NCBI GenBank assembly: GCA_963775805.1 | Contig: CAVZKG010000001.1 | Location: 2,046,001 to 2,110,000, forward strand | Reading direction: 5' to 3' | DNA length: 64,000 nt | From: JAFAMB01 sp963775805 | Lineage (GTDB): Bacteria > Verrucomicrobiota > Verrucomicrobiia > Chthoniobacterales > JAFAMB01 | Shown: positions 8,540 through 17,463 of the stretch, piece by piece | How positions within the stretch are numbered: the first letter of the stretch is position 1 | Layout of the letters: each line of letters starts with the position of its first letter | Translations under genes and position numbers: made by a program | Notes under the pieces: model-generated | What the model was told of the DNA's origin: nothing | What the model saw: only the letters and a program-made list of their open reading frames with translations | Databases searched by the model: none

Positions 8540-8560
8540 GTCCGTAAAACGAACGGACAT
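8538..8560. promoter_or_regulatory. Inverted repeat over the rph start codons
   Basis: Arms ATGTCCGT (8538-8545) and ACGGACAT (8553-8560) are perfect complements around a 7-base spacer. On the minus strand each arm contains a candidate rph ATG. It could be an operator or an mRNA hairpin that masks a start; this is inference. Confidence 0.4.
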
Positions 8561-8686
8561 CAGAAACGCTCGCAAACTTTCTGTCAACCAGTTCCCGAGG
8601 TTGAATCGGTTAATCTGAATGCCGGTGACGGAAGTATGGTATTGATCCGGAATTCGGCGTGGTTCATTTTCGCCCTTCTACACACC

Positions 8687-9529
8687 ATGGTTGTCAACGT
8701 TCAAGTTCCGGCTTCAACAACAAATCTGGGTCCAGGATTCGATTGTCTTGGAGTTTCTCTGCAGCTGTGGAACTGGATCAAGATCGAGCCCGACCACAAT
8801 CCGGCACCGGTACCAGAGATTGCGGAGCAAGCGGCGGATCTCTTCTTCAATCGCACGGGCGAAACACCGTTCCCGTTCAATATTTCAATCGACGGAGAGG
8901 TCCCTCAAGCGCGCGGACTCGGCAGTAGCGTCACGCTTCGCCTCGCCGTGCTGATGGCTTTGGATCGAATCACAAATACCGGCCTGTCGAAAGAGGAAAT
9001 CTGCGATTTTTGCACCCAGCTCGAAGGTCATCCTGACAATGCGGCGGCGGCGCTCTACGGAGGATTTACCATCGTCTCGAAGACAGGGAAAAAGGTGGCA
9101 CGCTTTGATGTCGATCCGCGGCTGAAGTTCGTGCTTTTCATCCCGGATTTCGAAGTGAAAACAAGTGAAGCCAGATTGGTTGTCCCAACCGATTTTTCCC
9201 GAAAGGATGTGATCGAAAATCTTGGCAACACGGCACTCATTTCCGCTGCGTTCGCTTCCGGGCGATACGAATATTTGAAGGACTCATTCGCCGACCGGCT
9301 CCACCAACCGTATCGGGAAAAACTGGTTCCATTCCTTCCCCAGGTTCTTCGTGCTGCAGTTGAGGCTGGCGCATTGGGTGGATTCCTCAGTGGTTCCGGA
9401 TCGACCGTCGCATGTGTCACGCTCTCGGATCCAGAAAAGGTTGGAATTGCCGTTGACCGTGCGACGCTGGGGAAAAGGTCAAAGATCCTGATCGTGAGCG
9501 CGGACAACGCTGGAGCGCGAATCATCTAA
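8687..9529 (+). CDS. thrB: Homoserine kinase
   Basis: A GHMP-family kinase of 280 residues that phosphorylates L-homoserine with ATP in threonine synthesis. VQVPASTTNLGPGFDCLG is the N-terminal homoserine kinase signature, PQARGLGSSV the GHMP ATP-binding loop, and LEGHPDNAAAAL the substrate and Mg region; LSGSGSTVA is the C-terminal motif. The frame is open far upstream over rph, but family alignment sets the start at MVVNVQVPAS. No ribosome binding site is clear there. lpxK follows 10 bases later, so the two are probably one transcript. Confidence 0.94.
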   Translation: MVVNVQVPASTTNLGPGFDCLGVSLQLWNWIKIEPDHNPAPVPEIAEQAADLFFNRTGETPFPFNISIDGEVPQARGLGSSVTLRLAVLMALDRITNTGLSKEEICDFCTQLEGHPDNAAAALYGGFTIVSKTGKKVARFDVDPRLKFVLFIPDFEVKTSEARLVVPTDFSRKDVIENLGNTALISAAFASGRYEYLKDSFADRLHQPYREKLVPFLPQVLRAAVEAGALGGFLSGSGSTVACVTLSDPEKVGIAVDRATLGKRSKILIVSADNAGARII

Positions 9530-9539
9530 CCATAACAGC

Positions 9540-10733
9540 ATGCCGCGGAGACTGGATGAACTGGAGCAGTACGCAATCGAAGTCATCCTCGAAAAGAGGC
9601 AAGGATTTCGTGCCGGCCTGCTACGAGTCGTGCTGCGGCTGCTATCGTTCGTGTATCTGGCGATCGTCCAGGCCAGACTTTATCTCTATCGAAATCGGAT
9701 TCTGAAGGAACGTCAACTCGGGTGCCTCGTCATCAGTATTGGCAATCTCACCGTAGGCGGAACAGGCAAGACGCCGGTTGTAGAAAAATTTGCCAAAGCC
9801 CTTCAGAACGGTGGGCGGCGAGTGGCGATTTTGAGCCGCGGCTACAAGAGCGTCGATCGTCGCCGGAAAAAAACCTGGTGGGAGAAACTCATGGCACAAG
9901 GGTCAGAGAATCCACCTCGGGTCGTCTCGGACGGTAAGAGCGTGTTGCTCGACTCTGCAACAGCCGGTGATGAGCCTTATATGCTCGCTTCCAATCTCAA
10001 AGGTGTCGCAGTCGTTGTCGACAAGGATCGCGTGAAAGGGGGCTTACACGCCATTAAAAACCTCAACGTCGACACCCTGTTGCTCGACGATGGACTGCAG
10101 TACCTGCATTTGAAGCATCGTCTTGATATTGTGCTGGTTGATCGCCAAGCGCCATTTGGAAACGAGCACCTTTTGCCACGCGGCACGTTGCGAGAGCCCC
10201 CCTGGAATCTGCGGCGTGCAAGCTACATTCTCATCACGAAATGCGATGGCGAATCGAACGATCAACTCATCCAACGAATTCGGCGCTACAATCGGACAGC
10301 CGAAATCATCGAATGCCGTCACAGACCTCTCTTCCTAAAGCATGTCTACAAAGATGAGCGGTTGCCGCTCGACTATTTGGACGGCCTCTATGTCGGCTCG
10401 CTTTGCGGGATTGCGGCCCCTGAGAGTTTCGAGGCAGGGCTCCGGGGTCTCGGAGCAAACATCGAGTTATCACGCCACTTCGCTGATCACCACCGCTACA
10501 CAGAACGGGAATTGACTCAATTCCTTCAACGGTGCGTCCGACGAGACGTTCACGCGATCATTACGACCGAAAAGGATGCAGTTCGATTTCCGGTGATCGA
10601 TCCATTGGAAGTCCCGATCTACTATTTGCGTGTTGAAATCGAAATTATCAATGGCCAGAAAACCTGGGAACAATGCCTCCAACGGATCTGTGCGCCGCCC
10701 GCTGCAATGGCGCTCGAAGATTATTACCGGTAA
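9540..10733 (+). CDS. lpxK: Tetraacyldisaccharide 4'-kinase (lipid A synthesis)
   Basis: LpxK adds the 4'-phosphate to the lipid A precursor at the inner face of the inner membrane. A short N-terminal extension precedes a hydrophobic membrane-contacting segment (LLRVVLRLLSFVYLAIVQ). The P-loop NLTVGGTGKTPVVEKFA, the conserved AILSRGYKS, GDEPYMLA, and LLLDDGLQY with the downstream DIVLVDRQAPFGNEHLLPRG-type block all match the family; the C-terminal FADHHRYT and ITTEKDAVRFP are also characteristic. 397 residues is slightly long because of the extra N terminus. It shows the organism makes lipid A. Confidence 0.95.
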   Translation: MPRRLDELEQYAIEVILEKRQGFRAGLLRVVLRLLSFVYLAIVQARLYLYRNRILKERQLGCLVISIGNLTVGGTGKTPVVEKFAKALQNGGRRVAILSRGYKSVDRRRKKTWWEKLMAQGSENPPRVVSDGKSVLLDSATAGDEPYMLASNLKGVAVVVDKDRVKGGLHAIKNLNVDTLLLDDGLQYLHLKHRLDIVLVDRQAPFGNEHLLPRGTLREPPWNLRRASYILITKCDGESNDQLIQRIRRYNRTAEIIECRHRPLFLKHVYKDERLPLDYLDGLYVGSLCGIAAPESFEAGLRGLGANIELSRHFADHHRYTERELTQFLQRCVRRDVHAIITTEKDAVRFPVIDPLEVPIYYLRVEIEIINGQKTWEQCLQRICAPPAAMALEDYYR

Positions 10734-10838
10734 CAGTAGAAACTCATTGGCACCCGCTGGCAAAAGTTGGATGCTCGTTCCTCACGGCCTCCTTTTAAAC
10801 GAATAGGCCCTCAGATTGTCTGACTGAAGAACTTCTCC

Positions 10839-11876
10839 ATGGCCACACGGCAATCCAAGTTAAAGATCGGCATTGTCGGCGCAGGGACCGTCGTCAAAGC
10901 CCGCCATCTGCCTGCGCTGAAAAAAATTGCGGACGTGGAAATCGTCGCGGTCTGCAATTCATCCTACGAAACCTCTGAAGACTGTTGCCGTAAGTATATT
11001 CCGGAGGCAACCCCCTTCGCCAATTGGGCGGAGCTTGTCGCGGATCCGGACATCGATATCGTTTGGATCGGGACGCCTCCTTACCTGCATTCCACGATCG
11101 CAGTCTCCGCGCTCGAAGCCGGCAAACATGTCTTCACCCAGGCACGCATGGCTCTCAATCTTTCGGAAGCAGAGGAGATGTACGCTGCCTCTCAGCGGAA
11201 TCCTCACCTGGTAACGATGGTCTGCCCTTCTCCGCACGGAATGCGAGGAAGCCTTTTCATGAAGAAAATGCTGGCGGAGAGATTTCTGGGCGAACCGCAT
11301 CATCTCCGACTTCAAAGTCTTTCAGGAAAGTACATCGACCCGGAAGCCCCACCGCACTGGAGACAACGTGACGAGTTATCAGGATTAAACGTGCTCACAC
11401 TTGGGATTCATGCCGAAGTGGTTCAACGCTGGTTTGGGCGGATTACACACGTTTTTGCTCATCAGAAAACGATCAACCCTGTCCGGCATGGCTACGAAAT
11501 CAGAATTCCGGACATGGTGATCGTTCTCTGCAAATTCGAAAACGGTATGGAAGGAGTGATGGAGTTTAGCGGTGTTGCACCGTTCGAGGATTCAGAGAGC
11601 GTTCAAGCTTTCGGCAGTGAGGGGATGCTGACGTACGATTTCAATTCCGATCGAATTTATGGCGGGCGGCTCGGAGAAAAGAACGCTGCTGAAATCGCGA
11701 TACCGCATGAACTCGAACAACACTGGCGGGTTGAGGAGGACTTTATAGCGGCAGTTCGATCTCCAGCTGCCATTCAGCCGCAACCCAGTTTCGCCCAGGG
11801 TGTCCAGTATATGAGAGTTGTCCAAGCGGTCGCCGACTCGGTTGCGCAGGAACGAGAAATCGAGATCACGCAATAA
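10839..11876 (+). CDS. Gfo/Idh/MocA-family oxidoreductase lacking the EKP motif
   Basis: A 345-residue NAD(P)-dependent dehydrogenase. The Rossmann fold begins KIGIVGAGTVVKARHLPAL and VWIGTPPYLHSTIAVSALEAGKHVF continues as usual, but the catalytic EKP that should follow reads QAR (HVFTQARMAL). A conserved His is present in LGIHAEVVQRWFG. The usual reaction is oxidation or reduction of a sugar or inositol; loss of the EKP lysine means the chemistry here may differ or the protein may be an atypical subfamily. It is a lone gene, with 105 bases before it and a convergent unknown gene after it. Confidence 0.86.
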   Translation: MATRQSKLKIGIVGAGTVVKARHLPALKKIADVEIVAVCNSSYETSEDCCRKYIPEATPFANWAELVADPDIDIVWIGTPPYLHSTIAVSALEAGKHVFTQARMALNLSEAEEMYAASQRNPHLVTMVCPSPHGMRGSLFMKKMLAERFLGEPHHLRLQSLSGKYIDPEAPPHWRQRDELSGLNVLTLGIHAEVVQRWFGRITHVFAHQKTINPVRHGYEIRIPDMVIVLCKFENGMEGVMEFSGVAPFEDSESVQAFGSEGMLTYDFNSDRIYGGRLGEKNAAEIAIPHELEQHWRVEEDFIAAVRSPAAIQPQPSFAQGVQYMRVVQAVADSVAQEREIEITQ

Positions 11877-11920
11877 AACGGAGTAGCCGGAAGGTTTCTC
11901 CGTTCCTCAGAACTTCGGCT

Positions 11921-11986
11921 GTCGCTATGTCCTTCGCGCTTTTGCGCGGTCGACTCAATTCTCTGCGCACTCCTCGGTGTCTCTGT
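11921..11986. repeat. Intergenic repeat remnant (CTTCGCG / CTCTGCG type)
   Basis: Two pieces: GTCGCTATGTCCTTCGCG onward, 23 of 25 bases identical to 61692-61716, and CTCTGCGCACTCCTCGGTG, related to repeats at 40062 and 63150. They lie in the 121-base gap between two convergent genes. Confidence 0.5.
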
Positions 11987-11997
11987 AAACAGCCATC

Positions 11998-13311
11998 CTA
12001 TTTTCCCAGATCGATCGCCGTCGGGACCATGACGGCGTCTCGCATTCCGTGCACGATCTTTTTGTCTGCAGGTACGATCGTGGCGAGCGCGCCGCCCAGT
12101 CTGACTTCGTTCTCTGAAATGACGAAATAATAGGGACAAAGACGAACCCGCCCGATTAGCGTTTCGAGTGAATTCGTCACCGGATTATAGAATGGCTGTT
12201 TGACAAGTCGCCCTTTGAAAAAACGCTGAAGAATAAAAGGCCCGTTATGAAACGAGGCAATCGCCTGTTCAACGCTCCCAGCCCACTCACGCTGAGGCAG
12301 GTCTTGTCCGACGTACACCCCGCGACTTCCCCAAGCCAACTCCGAAAATCCGCTGACCTTCAGAACAAATTCCCTTTGCTTCTGGCTAAACCGCTTAAGC
12401 TCGCGCCAGTCCTGGATCTCAAGCGATGGGATCACTGCATGATGCGGGATCGGAGCCGAATCAATCACCCAGGTCTCCGGAATCAAGCGCTTCAATTTCA
12501 TCCAATGGCTCGCACGCAATTCGCGGCGCCAATAATTTTGCAGCGGTCTTGACCAGAAAAGGCCAAACCAAAGCTTCTCCTCCAGATATGGTTTTAGCGG
12601 CGGGGTAATCTGCAACGCCCCAGATTGTGCAGCTTCGAGGATTGAGCCGATCGAAGGAAGGTTCGGAAGATCAAACATCTCAAAGAACCGATAGACAGGG
12701 TCTGGTGATCGAAAGTCCCAGTCCTCCGCATTCTCCACTCGCCACTGTGCTCCATATTTGCTCGTCAATTCGTCACGGATCCATTCCATTTCCGGGCGAT
12801 ATGTTTCCGACTCCTTCGAAACTGCAATTGTGCCGTGTGGGAGGATAGAACGGAATCCCTCCAGCATTCCCTCGTCGCCGCCTAAAATGTCGAATCCAAG
12901 GTTACGATAAGTCTGATTCAACCACCCTGTCAGACCGATTCCGCCGGGCACTGAATCAAGCTCCGAGATCGCGTATCCGTTGTCGGTGAGAATGATGTCA
13001 GGCCGAATTACCCGAGGAATTTCGTATCGATATTTTCTCGATAGGGCCACAAGCTCCGCCGGCTTTCCCGCATCAAGATATTCGGCGATCCAAGGCGGTT
13101 GCTTCCCTGAGACGCTCAGGCGGTAGAGAAGGTTCGATGCCTTGACGAATTTGAGCAGCCAGTGCCCTAGTCGCTCCAGTTCCTCTGCAAACTGCGGACT
13201 GATCAGAAACGGTTCCGGAGAAACCAGCCATTCCTTGTCCGCGAACAATCCCTTCTCAGGGAATCGTTCGCGCACGCGCTGAACACGCTCTAAGGCGACC
13301 GATTGATCCAT
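11998..13311 (-). CDS. Unknown protein, possibly ATP-grasp-like
   Basis: A soluble protein of about 437 residues. I do not recognise it with certainty. ISELDSVPGGIGLTGWLNQ resembles the E-x-N-x-xPGG-type block of circularly permuted ATP-grasp and glutathionylspermidine-synthase-like proteins, and FVLKVSGFSELAWGSRGV looks like an ATP-binding Lys strand with a glycine-rich loop. SRPLQNYWRREL and PFILQRFFKGR add further basic, ligase-like segments. The ATG at 13311 has a good ribosome binding site (CAGGAC, five bases off); a GTG at 13329 overlapping the ruvA stop is the alternative. It probably forms an operon with ruvA just upstream. Confidence 0.82.
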   Translation of the reverse strand: MDQSVALERVQRVRERFPEKGLFADKEWLVSPEPFLISPQFAEELERLGHWLLKFVKASNLLYRLSVSGKQPPWIAEYLDAGKPAELVALSRKYRYEIPRVIRPDIILTDNGYAISELDSVPGGIGLTGWLNQTYRNLGFDILGGDEGMLEGFRSILPHGTIAVSKESETYRPEMEWIRDELTSKYGAQWRVENAEDWDFRSPDPVYRFFEMFDLPNLPSIGSILEAAQSGALQITPPLKPYLEEKLWFGLFWSRPLQNYWRRELRASHWMKLKRLIPETWVIDSAPIPHHAVIPSLEIQDWRELKRFSQKQREFVLKVSGFSELAWGSRGVYVGQDLPQREWAGSVEQAIASFHNGPFILQRFFKGRLVKQPFYNPVTNSLETLIGRVRLCPYYFVISENEVRLGGALATIVPADKKIVHGMRDAVMVPTAIDLGK

Positions 13312-13328
13312 TTCTTGTCCTGGTGTCA

Positions 13329-13925
13329 CTACGCCAAAAGTTTCAGCGCTCGCCGCACAAGTTCCTCAGTATCCAGGGTTTTCTCCTTCGACAATATCTC
13401 GCGGACGGCGCGCTGCGCTTCGACCTGCTTAAAGCCCAGCGAGAGGAGTGCCAGGACCGCATCATTTGCTTTGGCCTGTTGACCATCTTGTCCCGATGCG
13501 GCGAGCTCCCACGCGGCCGCAACTCCCACCTTATCTTTCAGCTCCAAAACAATTCGCTCGGCAGTTTTTTTTCCGAGCCCACTGATCTTCGACAACGCGG
13601 CGATATCCCCATTGACGACGGCCGCCTTGAACTGACTGACGCTCATCCCGCTCAGCACGGCCAGGGCAATCTTTGGGCCTACCCCGGAGACATGTTGCAG
13701 GAGAAGCTTGAAAAGGTCTCGCTCGGCGGTAGAAACAAAGCCGAAAAGCAGCTGCGCATCCTCTCGCACGACGAAATGAGTCAACAGTTTCAAACGGCCA
13801 CCGACAGGCGGCAGATGATCGAAACTCGAGAGCGGGATCTGAACAAGGTACCCGACGCCATGAACCGAGATAACGACCTGCGTGGGCAACGCCTCAACGA
13901 GTTCGCCATCGAGAAAGGATATCAT
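13329..13925 (-). CDS. ruvA: Holliday junction branch-migration protein RuvA
   Basis: A 198-residue protein that binds Holliday junctions as a tetramer and loads the RuvB motor. It opens MISFLDGELVEALPTQVVISVHGVGY, the OB-fold domain, followed by helix-hairpin-helix motifs LLQHVSGVGPKIALAVLSG and LSKISGLGKKTAERIVLELKD. The C-terminal domain III (ALLSLGFKQVEAQRAV to EELVRRALKLLA) is intact. ruvB and ruvC are not adjacent. The unknown ATP-grasp-like gene follows with an overlap or an 18-base gap depending on its start. Confidence 0.96.
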   Translation of the reverse strand: MISFLDGELVEALPTQVVISVHGVGYLVQIPLSSFDHLPPVGGRLKLLTHFVVREDAQLLFGFVSTAERDLFKLLLQHVSGVGPKIALAVLSGMSVSQFKAAVVNGDIAALSKISGLGKKTAERIVLELKDKVGVAAAWELAASGQDGQQAKANDAVLALLSLGFKQVEAQRAVREILSKEKTLDTEELVRRALKLLA

Positions 13926-14025
13926 GATGCTGAATAGAAAGAAGTACGCGACCGGCCGGAAACTGCAAATTGAACTACGTCCAGGGGGAACTAACGCCCC
14001 ACGCAGCGAGGCTCTATATACAGCC

Positions 14026-14598
14026 TTACATATCGCTCACCAGATCCCAGTTTTTTGCAAAATACGCTACTCCTGACCATAAGGTTAGTCCCACCGTGAA
14101 AAGGATTAATGCCAAGGCGACAAAATGGAGAAACGTGATGACCGGGGCTCCCATCTGACGCCCAAACTGTTCAAGAATCACGACCAGCAACAGGCAATAC
14201 AGGATCGTTACAATCTGCCAGACCGTTTTAAGCTTTCCCAGGCGTTCCGCAGGTAGCACTTTCCCACGACTAGCCGCAATCAGGCGAAGCCCGGTAATTA
14301 AGAATTCTCGGCTTAAAATAACGATTACCGCCCAGGCAGGGATGCTTCCAAGCGACACCAGGCAGATGAATGCGGACATGGTCATGATCTTGTCAACCAG
14401 CGGATCCATCAACTTGCCGAAATCCGTGATCTGATTGAATCGACGCGCGATATATCCATCGGCGAAATCGGTGAGACTGCTAAAAATGAACAAGCCAAAT
14501 GCGAACAACTTGGAGCCGGGAAATTGTACGGTGAGCGCTACCACAAACGGTAGAGTCAGGATCAAACGAAGGATTGTTAATTGGTTGGGGATCGTCAT
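14026..14598 (-). CDS. pgsA: CDP-diacylglycerol-glycerol-3-phosphate phosphatidyltransferase
   Basis: An integral membrane enzyme of 190 residues that makes phosphatidylglycerol phosphate, the first step to phosphatidylglycerol and cardiolipin. The start MTIPNQLTILRL is typical. The CDP-alcohol phosphotransferase motif is complete: D-F-A-D-G-Y-I-A-R, then G eight residues on and two Asp at four-residue spacing (FGKLMDPLVDK). Four or more hydrophobic segments follow. Its ATG overlaps the moaE stop by four bases (ATGA), so the two are translationally coupled. Confidence 0.93.
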   Translation of the reverse strand: MTIPNQLTILRLILTLPFVVALTVQFPGSKLFAFGLFIFSSLTDFADGYIARRFNQITDFGKLMDPLVDKIMTMSAFICLVSLGSIPAWAVIVILSREFLITGLRLIAASRGKVLPAERLGKLKTVWQIVTILYCLLLVVILEQFGRQMGAPVITFLHFVALALILFTVGLTLWSGVAYFAKNWDLVSDM

Positions 14599-14993
14599 GC
14601 TACTTGAACTGTCGCGTAGACCGGGTGTTTCCAAATCGGAACGGAGACTTTCAACCGCTCAATGATCTGGCCGCTTCCCTCAAATGCCGCGCGGCGATGT
14701 CGCGCCGAGACCCGCACATAAAGCGAGGCTTCTCCTGCCCTGACAAATCCGATACGATGATGAATGACCACAAGCGGCAACTGATAGCGTTCGCTCGCAT
14801 CCGCCGCTATCCGTTTCAATTGCCGTTCTGCCATTGTTTCAAAAGCTTCGTACTCGATCCCGTCGATTATCCTGTCATTCTCAATCGTGCGAACAACACC
14901 AAAAAAATCGATTACAGCGCCTTCCGTGGACGAAAAGTGCGTCTGCGCCAGATCGAGAGGCTCTTTAGTTATTCGGACGTCACAAAACTGCAT
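14595..14993 (-). CDS. moaE: Molybdopterin synthase catalytic subunit
   Basis: MoaE inserts dithiolene sulfur into precursor Z with the help of MoaD. The 132-residue protein has GAVIDFFGVVRTIENDR, GIEYEAFETMAERQL, the IHHRIGFVRAGEASLYVRVSARHR stretch with the catalytic-site basic residues, and VPIWKHPVYA with the conserved Lys near the end. The ATG at 14993 is chosen because a GGGAGG site lies six bases before it; a TTG two codons upstream is the alternative. No moaD or other molybdenum cofactor gene is in the window. It heads the moaE-pgsA pair, diverging from gnd. Confidence 0.93.
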   Translation of the reverse strand: MQFCDVRITKEPLDLAQTHFSSTEGAVIDFFGVVRTIENDRIIDGIEYEAFETMAERQLKRIAADASERYQLPLVVIHHRIGFVRAGEASLYVRVSARHRRAAFEGSGQIIERLKVSVPIWKHPVYATVQVA

Positions 14994-15061
14994 TGCCAAC
15001 CTCCCAGGTTGTTAGATACTGCGAAACAGCTACAGTCATTTCAACCTTTGTTTCCCAACGA

Positions 15062-16474
15062 ATGAACTCATCTGATATCGGCCTGATCGGCCTCGCTGTC
15101 ATGGGCGAAAATCTCGTCCTCAACATGGAGAGTAAGGGCTTCCACGTCTCCGTATTCAACCGAACGACGGAGGTAACCGAAAAATTTGCCGCTAATCGGG
15201 GCGCCGGTAAAAACATCGTAGCGACCAAGACGATCGAAGAGTTCGTCGCAAGTCTCGCGAAGCCTCGCAAAATGATGATCATGGTGAAAGCAGGTGCAGC
15301 GGTCGATGCCGTTATCGATCAGCTATTGCCGCATCTCGACAAGGGCGATGTCGTGATTGATGGCGGTAATTCTCTGTACACCGACACCCAGCGCCGCGAA
15401 GCAGCGTTATCCGCAAAAGGTCTCAATTACCTCGGAATCGGAGTCTCCGGAGGTGAAGAAGGGGCATTGAAAGGCCCCTCTCTCATGCCTGGTGGGACAA
15501 AAGAAGCGTGGGAGATCGTTTCGCCTATCTACTGCAAGGTTGCAGCGCAGGTCGAAGGCGAACCGTGTTGTCGGTACATGGGCCCTGGGGGTGCCGGGCA
15601 CTACGTCAAGATGGTCCACAACGGGATTGAGTATGGCGATATGCAGCTCATCTGCGAGGCTTATGCCATCCTTCACGACGTACTCGGCCTGGACGCAGCG
15701 GCACTGCACGACGTGTTTGATACCTGGAACAAAGGGGATCTCGATAGTTTCCTGATCGAGATCACGACGAACATTTTCCGCCGGAAAGATCCGGACACGG
15801 GCAAACCGCTCGTCGACGTTATTCTCGACAAGGCAGGCCAAAAAGGGACAGGCAAATGGACGCTTCAATCGGCGATTGACCAGGCGGTCGTTATTTCCAC
15901 CATTAACGCGGCCGTCGAAGCGCGTGTCCTCTCCTCAATGAAGGACCAACGAGTGCGCGCTTCGAAGATCTTACCGAAGCCGGAGCCATTCAAATACGAA
16001 GGCGACAAAGCAAAACTGATCGACGCAGTTCGCGATGCGCTTTATGCCTCGAAAGTGATTTCCTATGCACAAGGTTTCAGTCTTTTCGCGGCTGCCGGTA
16101 AACACTACGGCTGGGACCTGCACTTTGGCGACATCGCGACAATCTGGCGTGGCGGTTGCATCATCCGCGCAAAATTCCTGAATCGCATCAAGGAAGCGTT
16201 CGATCGCAACCCGCAACTCGAGAACCTGATGCTCGATTCTTTCTTTACGGAGGTACTGGAAAAAACTCAGGCAAACTGGCGACTTGCGGTTTCTACCGCG
16301 ATCCAGGCAGGGGTCGCGGTTCCTGCGTTTGCGGCATCCCTCTCCTACTTCGACAGCTATCGGCAGGAGCGGTTGCCGGCAAACCTGCTACAGGCACAGC
16401 GTGACTACTTTGGCGCACATACTTACGAGCGAATCGACAAGCCGGGATCATTCCACACGGAGTGGCTCGAGTAG
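15062..16474 (+). CDS. gnd: 6-phosphogluconate dehydrogenase, decarboxylating
   Basis: A 470-residue cytoplasmic enzyme of the oxidative pentose phosphate pathway; it converts 6-phosphogluconate to ribulose 5-phosphate with NADP. IGLIGLAVMGENLVLNMESKG is the coenzyme-binding fold, VFNRTTE the NADP 2'-phosphate region, GVSGGEEGALKGPSLMPGG and GPGGAGHYVKMVHNGIEYGDMQ the substrate loops with the catalytic Lys. The C terminus (SLSYFDSYRQERLPANLLQAQRDYFGAH) is complete. The start MNSSDIGLIG is chosen by alignment; the open frame upstream overlaps moaE. Its length is that of the long, dimeric form. Confidence 0.97.
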   Translation: MNSSDIGLIGLAVMGENLVLNMESKGFHVSVFNRTTEVTEKFAANRGAGKNIVATKTIEEFVASLAKPRKMMIMVKAGAAVDAVIDQLLPHLDKGDVVIDGGNSLYTDTQRREAALSAKGLNYLGIGVSGGEEGALKGPSLMPGGTKEAWEIVSPIYCKVAAQVEGEPCCRYMGPGGAGHYVKMVHNGIEYGDMQLICEAYAILHDVLGLDAAALHDVFDTWNKGDLDSFLIEITTNIFRRKDPDTGKPLVDVILDKAGQKGTGKWTLQSAIDQAVVISTINAAVEARVLSSMKDQRVRASKILPKPEPFKYEGDKAKLIDAVRDALYASKVISYAQGFSLFAAAGKHYGWDLHFGDIATIWRGGCIIRAKFLNRIKEAFDRNPQLENLMLDSFFTEVLEKTQANWRLAVSTAIQAGVAVPAFAASLSYFDSYRQERLPANLLQAQRDYFGAHTYERIDKPGSFHTEWLE

Positions 16475-16573
16475 GCAAGACTGTCCCAACACCTGATTGA
16501 CGGATCCTCGTTTCAAGACGCTAGGACCCGACAGTTGTCTTTACTGCTTCACTTTAAAAGGATCGGAGTCCCG

Positions 16574-17461
16574 ATGAATTTGATTAACGGAAAAGCCGTG
16601 GCAGAACGGATCAACGAAGAGACTCGGCTCAAAGCGGAACGATTGAAACAACGCGGAATCACCCCCGGCTTGGCAGTCGTTCTTGTCGGAGACGATCCCG
16701 CCTCGACCGCCTATGTCCGGAATAAAGATAAGGTTTCACAGAAGCTCGGCCTTTACTCCCGCAAGATCGAGTTACCGAAAGAAACGACCCAAGACGAGTT
16801 GCTGAAGATCGTTCACGAATTGAACGAAGATCCTTTGATCCATGGGATTCTTGTGCAATCTCCGCCCCCACCTCAAATCGACGAGCAGAAAATCGTCCTG
16901 GCGATCGACCCGGCAAAGGATGTCGATGGACTTCATCCCATGAACGTCGGAAAACTGGCGATCGGAGATCCGACCGCTCTGGTTCCTTGCACGCCCCTCG
17001 GTTGCCAGCGTCTTCTATTGGAGAGCGGGATCGAAACTTCCGGGGCCCATGTTGTCATTATCGGGCGAAGCATGCTGGTCGGAAAACCGCTCGGACTCCT
17101 GTTGATGCGAAAAGGAAAAGGAGGCGACGCAACCGTTACCATCGCCCACTCCCGAACCAGGGATCTTCCCGGCGTCGCCCGAACTGCCGATATACTCGTG
17201 GCAGCGATTGGAAAGGCAGATTTCGTGCGCAGCGACTATGTGAAAGAGGGAGCAGTCGTGATCGATGTCGGCATCAATCGTATCGACGATCCCACCATAC
17301 CAAGAGGGCATCGCATCACTGGGGACGTTGCATTTGACGAGGTCGTCCCGAAAACAAAAGCGATCACTCCGGTGCCCGGTGGCGTCGGGCCGATGACGGT
17401 TGCCATGCTGATGGCCAATACTGTGACGGCCTGCGAGAATCAGACAAGATCCGCTATTTAG
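16574..17461 (+). CDS. folD: Methylene-THF dehydrogenase / methenyl-THF cyclohydrolase
   Basis: A bifunctional one-carbon enzyme of 295 residues. Key blocks are GDDPASTAYVRNKDK with the catalytic Lys nearby, DGLHPMNVGKL, PCTPLGCQ, GRSMLVGKPLG for NADP binding and PVPGGVGPMTVAML at the end. The ATG at 16574 follows a GGAG five bases away and gives the family-typical MNLINGKAVAERI. lysA begins two bases after its stop, so the two are one transcript. MetH, which uses folate from the same pathway, is a few kilobases away. Confidence 0.96.
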   Translation: MNLINGKAVAERINEETRLKAERLKQRGITPGLAVVLVGDDPASTAYVRNKDKVSQKLGLYSRKIELPKETTQDELLKIVHELNEDPLIHGILVQSPPPPQIDEQKIVLAIDPAKDVDGLHPMNVGKLAIGDPTALVPCTPLGCQRLLLESGIETSGAHVVIIGRSMLVGKPLGLLLMRKGKGGDATVTIAHSRTRDLPGVARTADILVAAIGKADFVRSDYVKEGAVVIDVGINRIDDPTIPRGHRITGDVAFDEVVPKTKAITPVPGGVGPMTVAMLMANTVTACENQTRSAI

Positions 17462-17463
17462 CC

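Noticed and set aside
13323..13937. Plus-strand frame antisense to ruvA
   Set aside because: RuvA on the other strand is unmistakable; this is its shadow.
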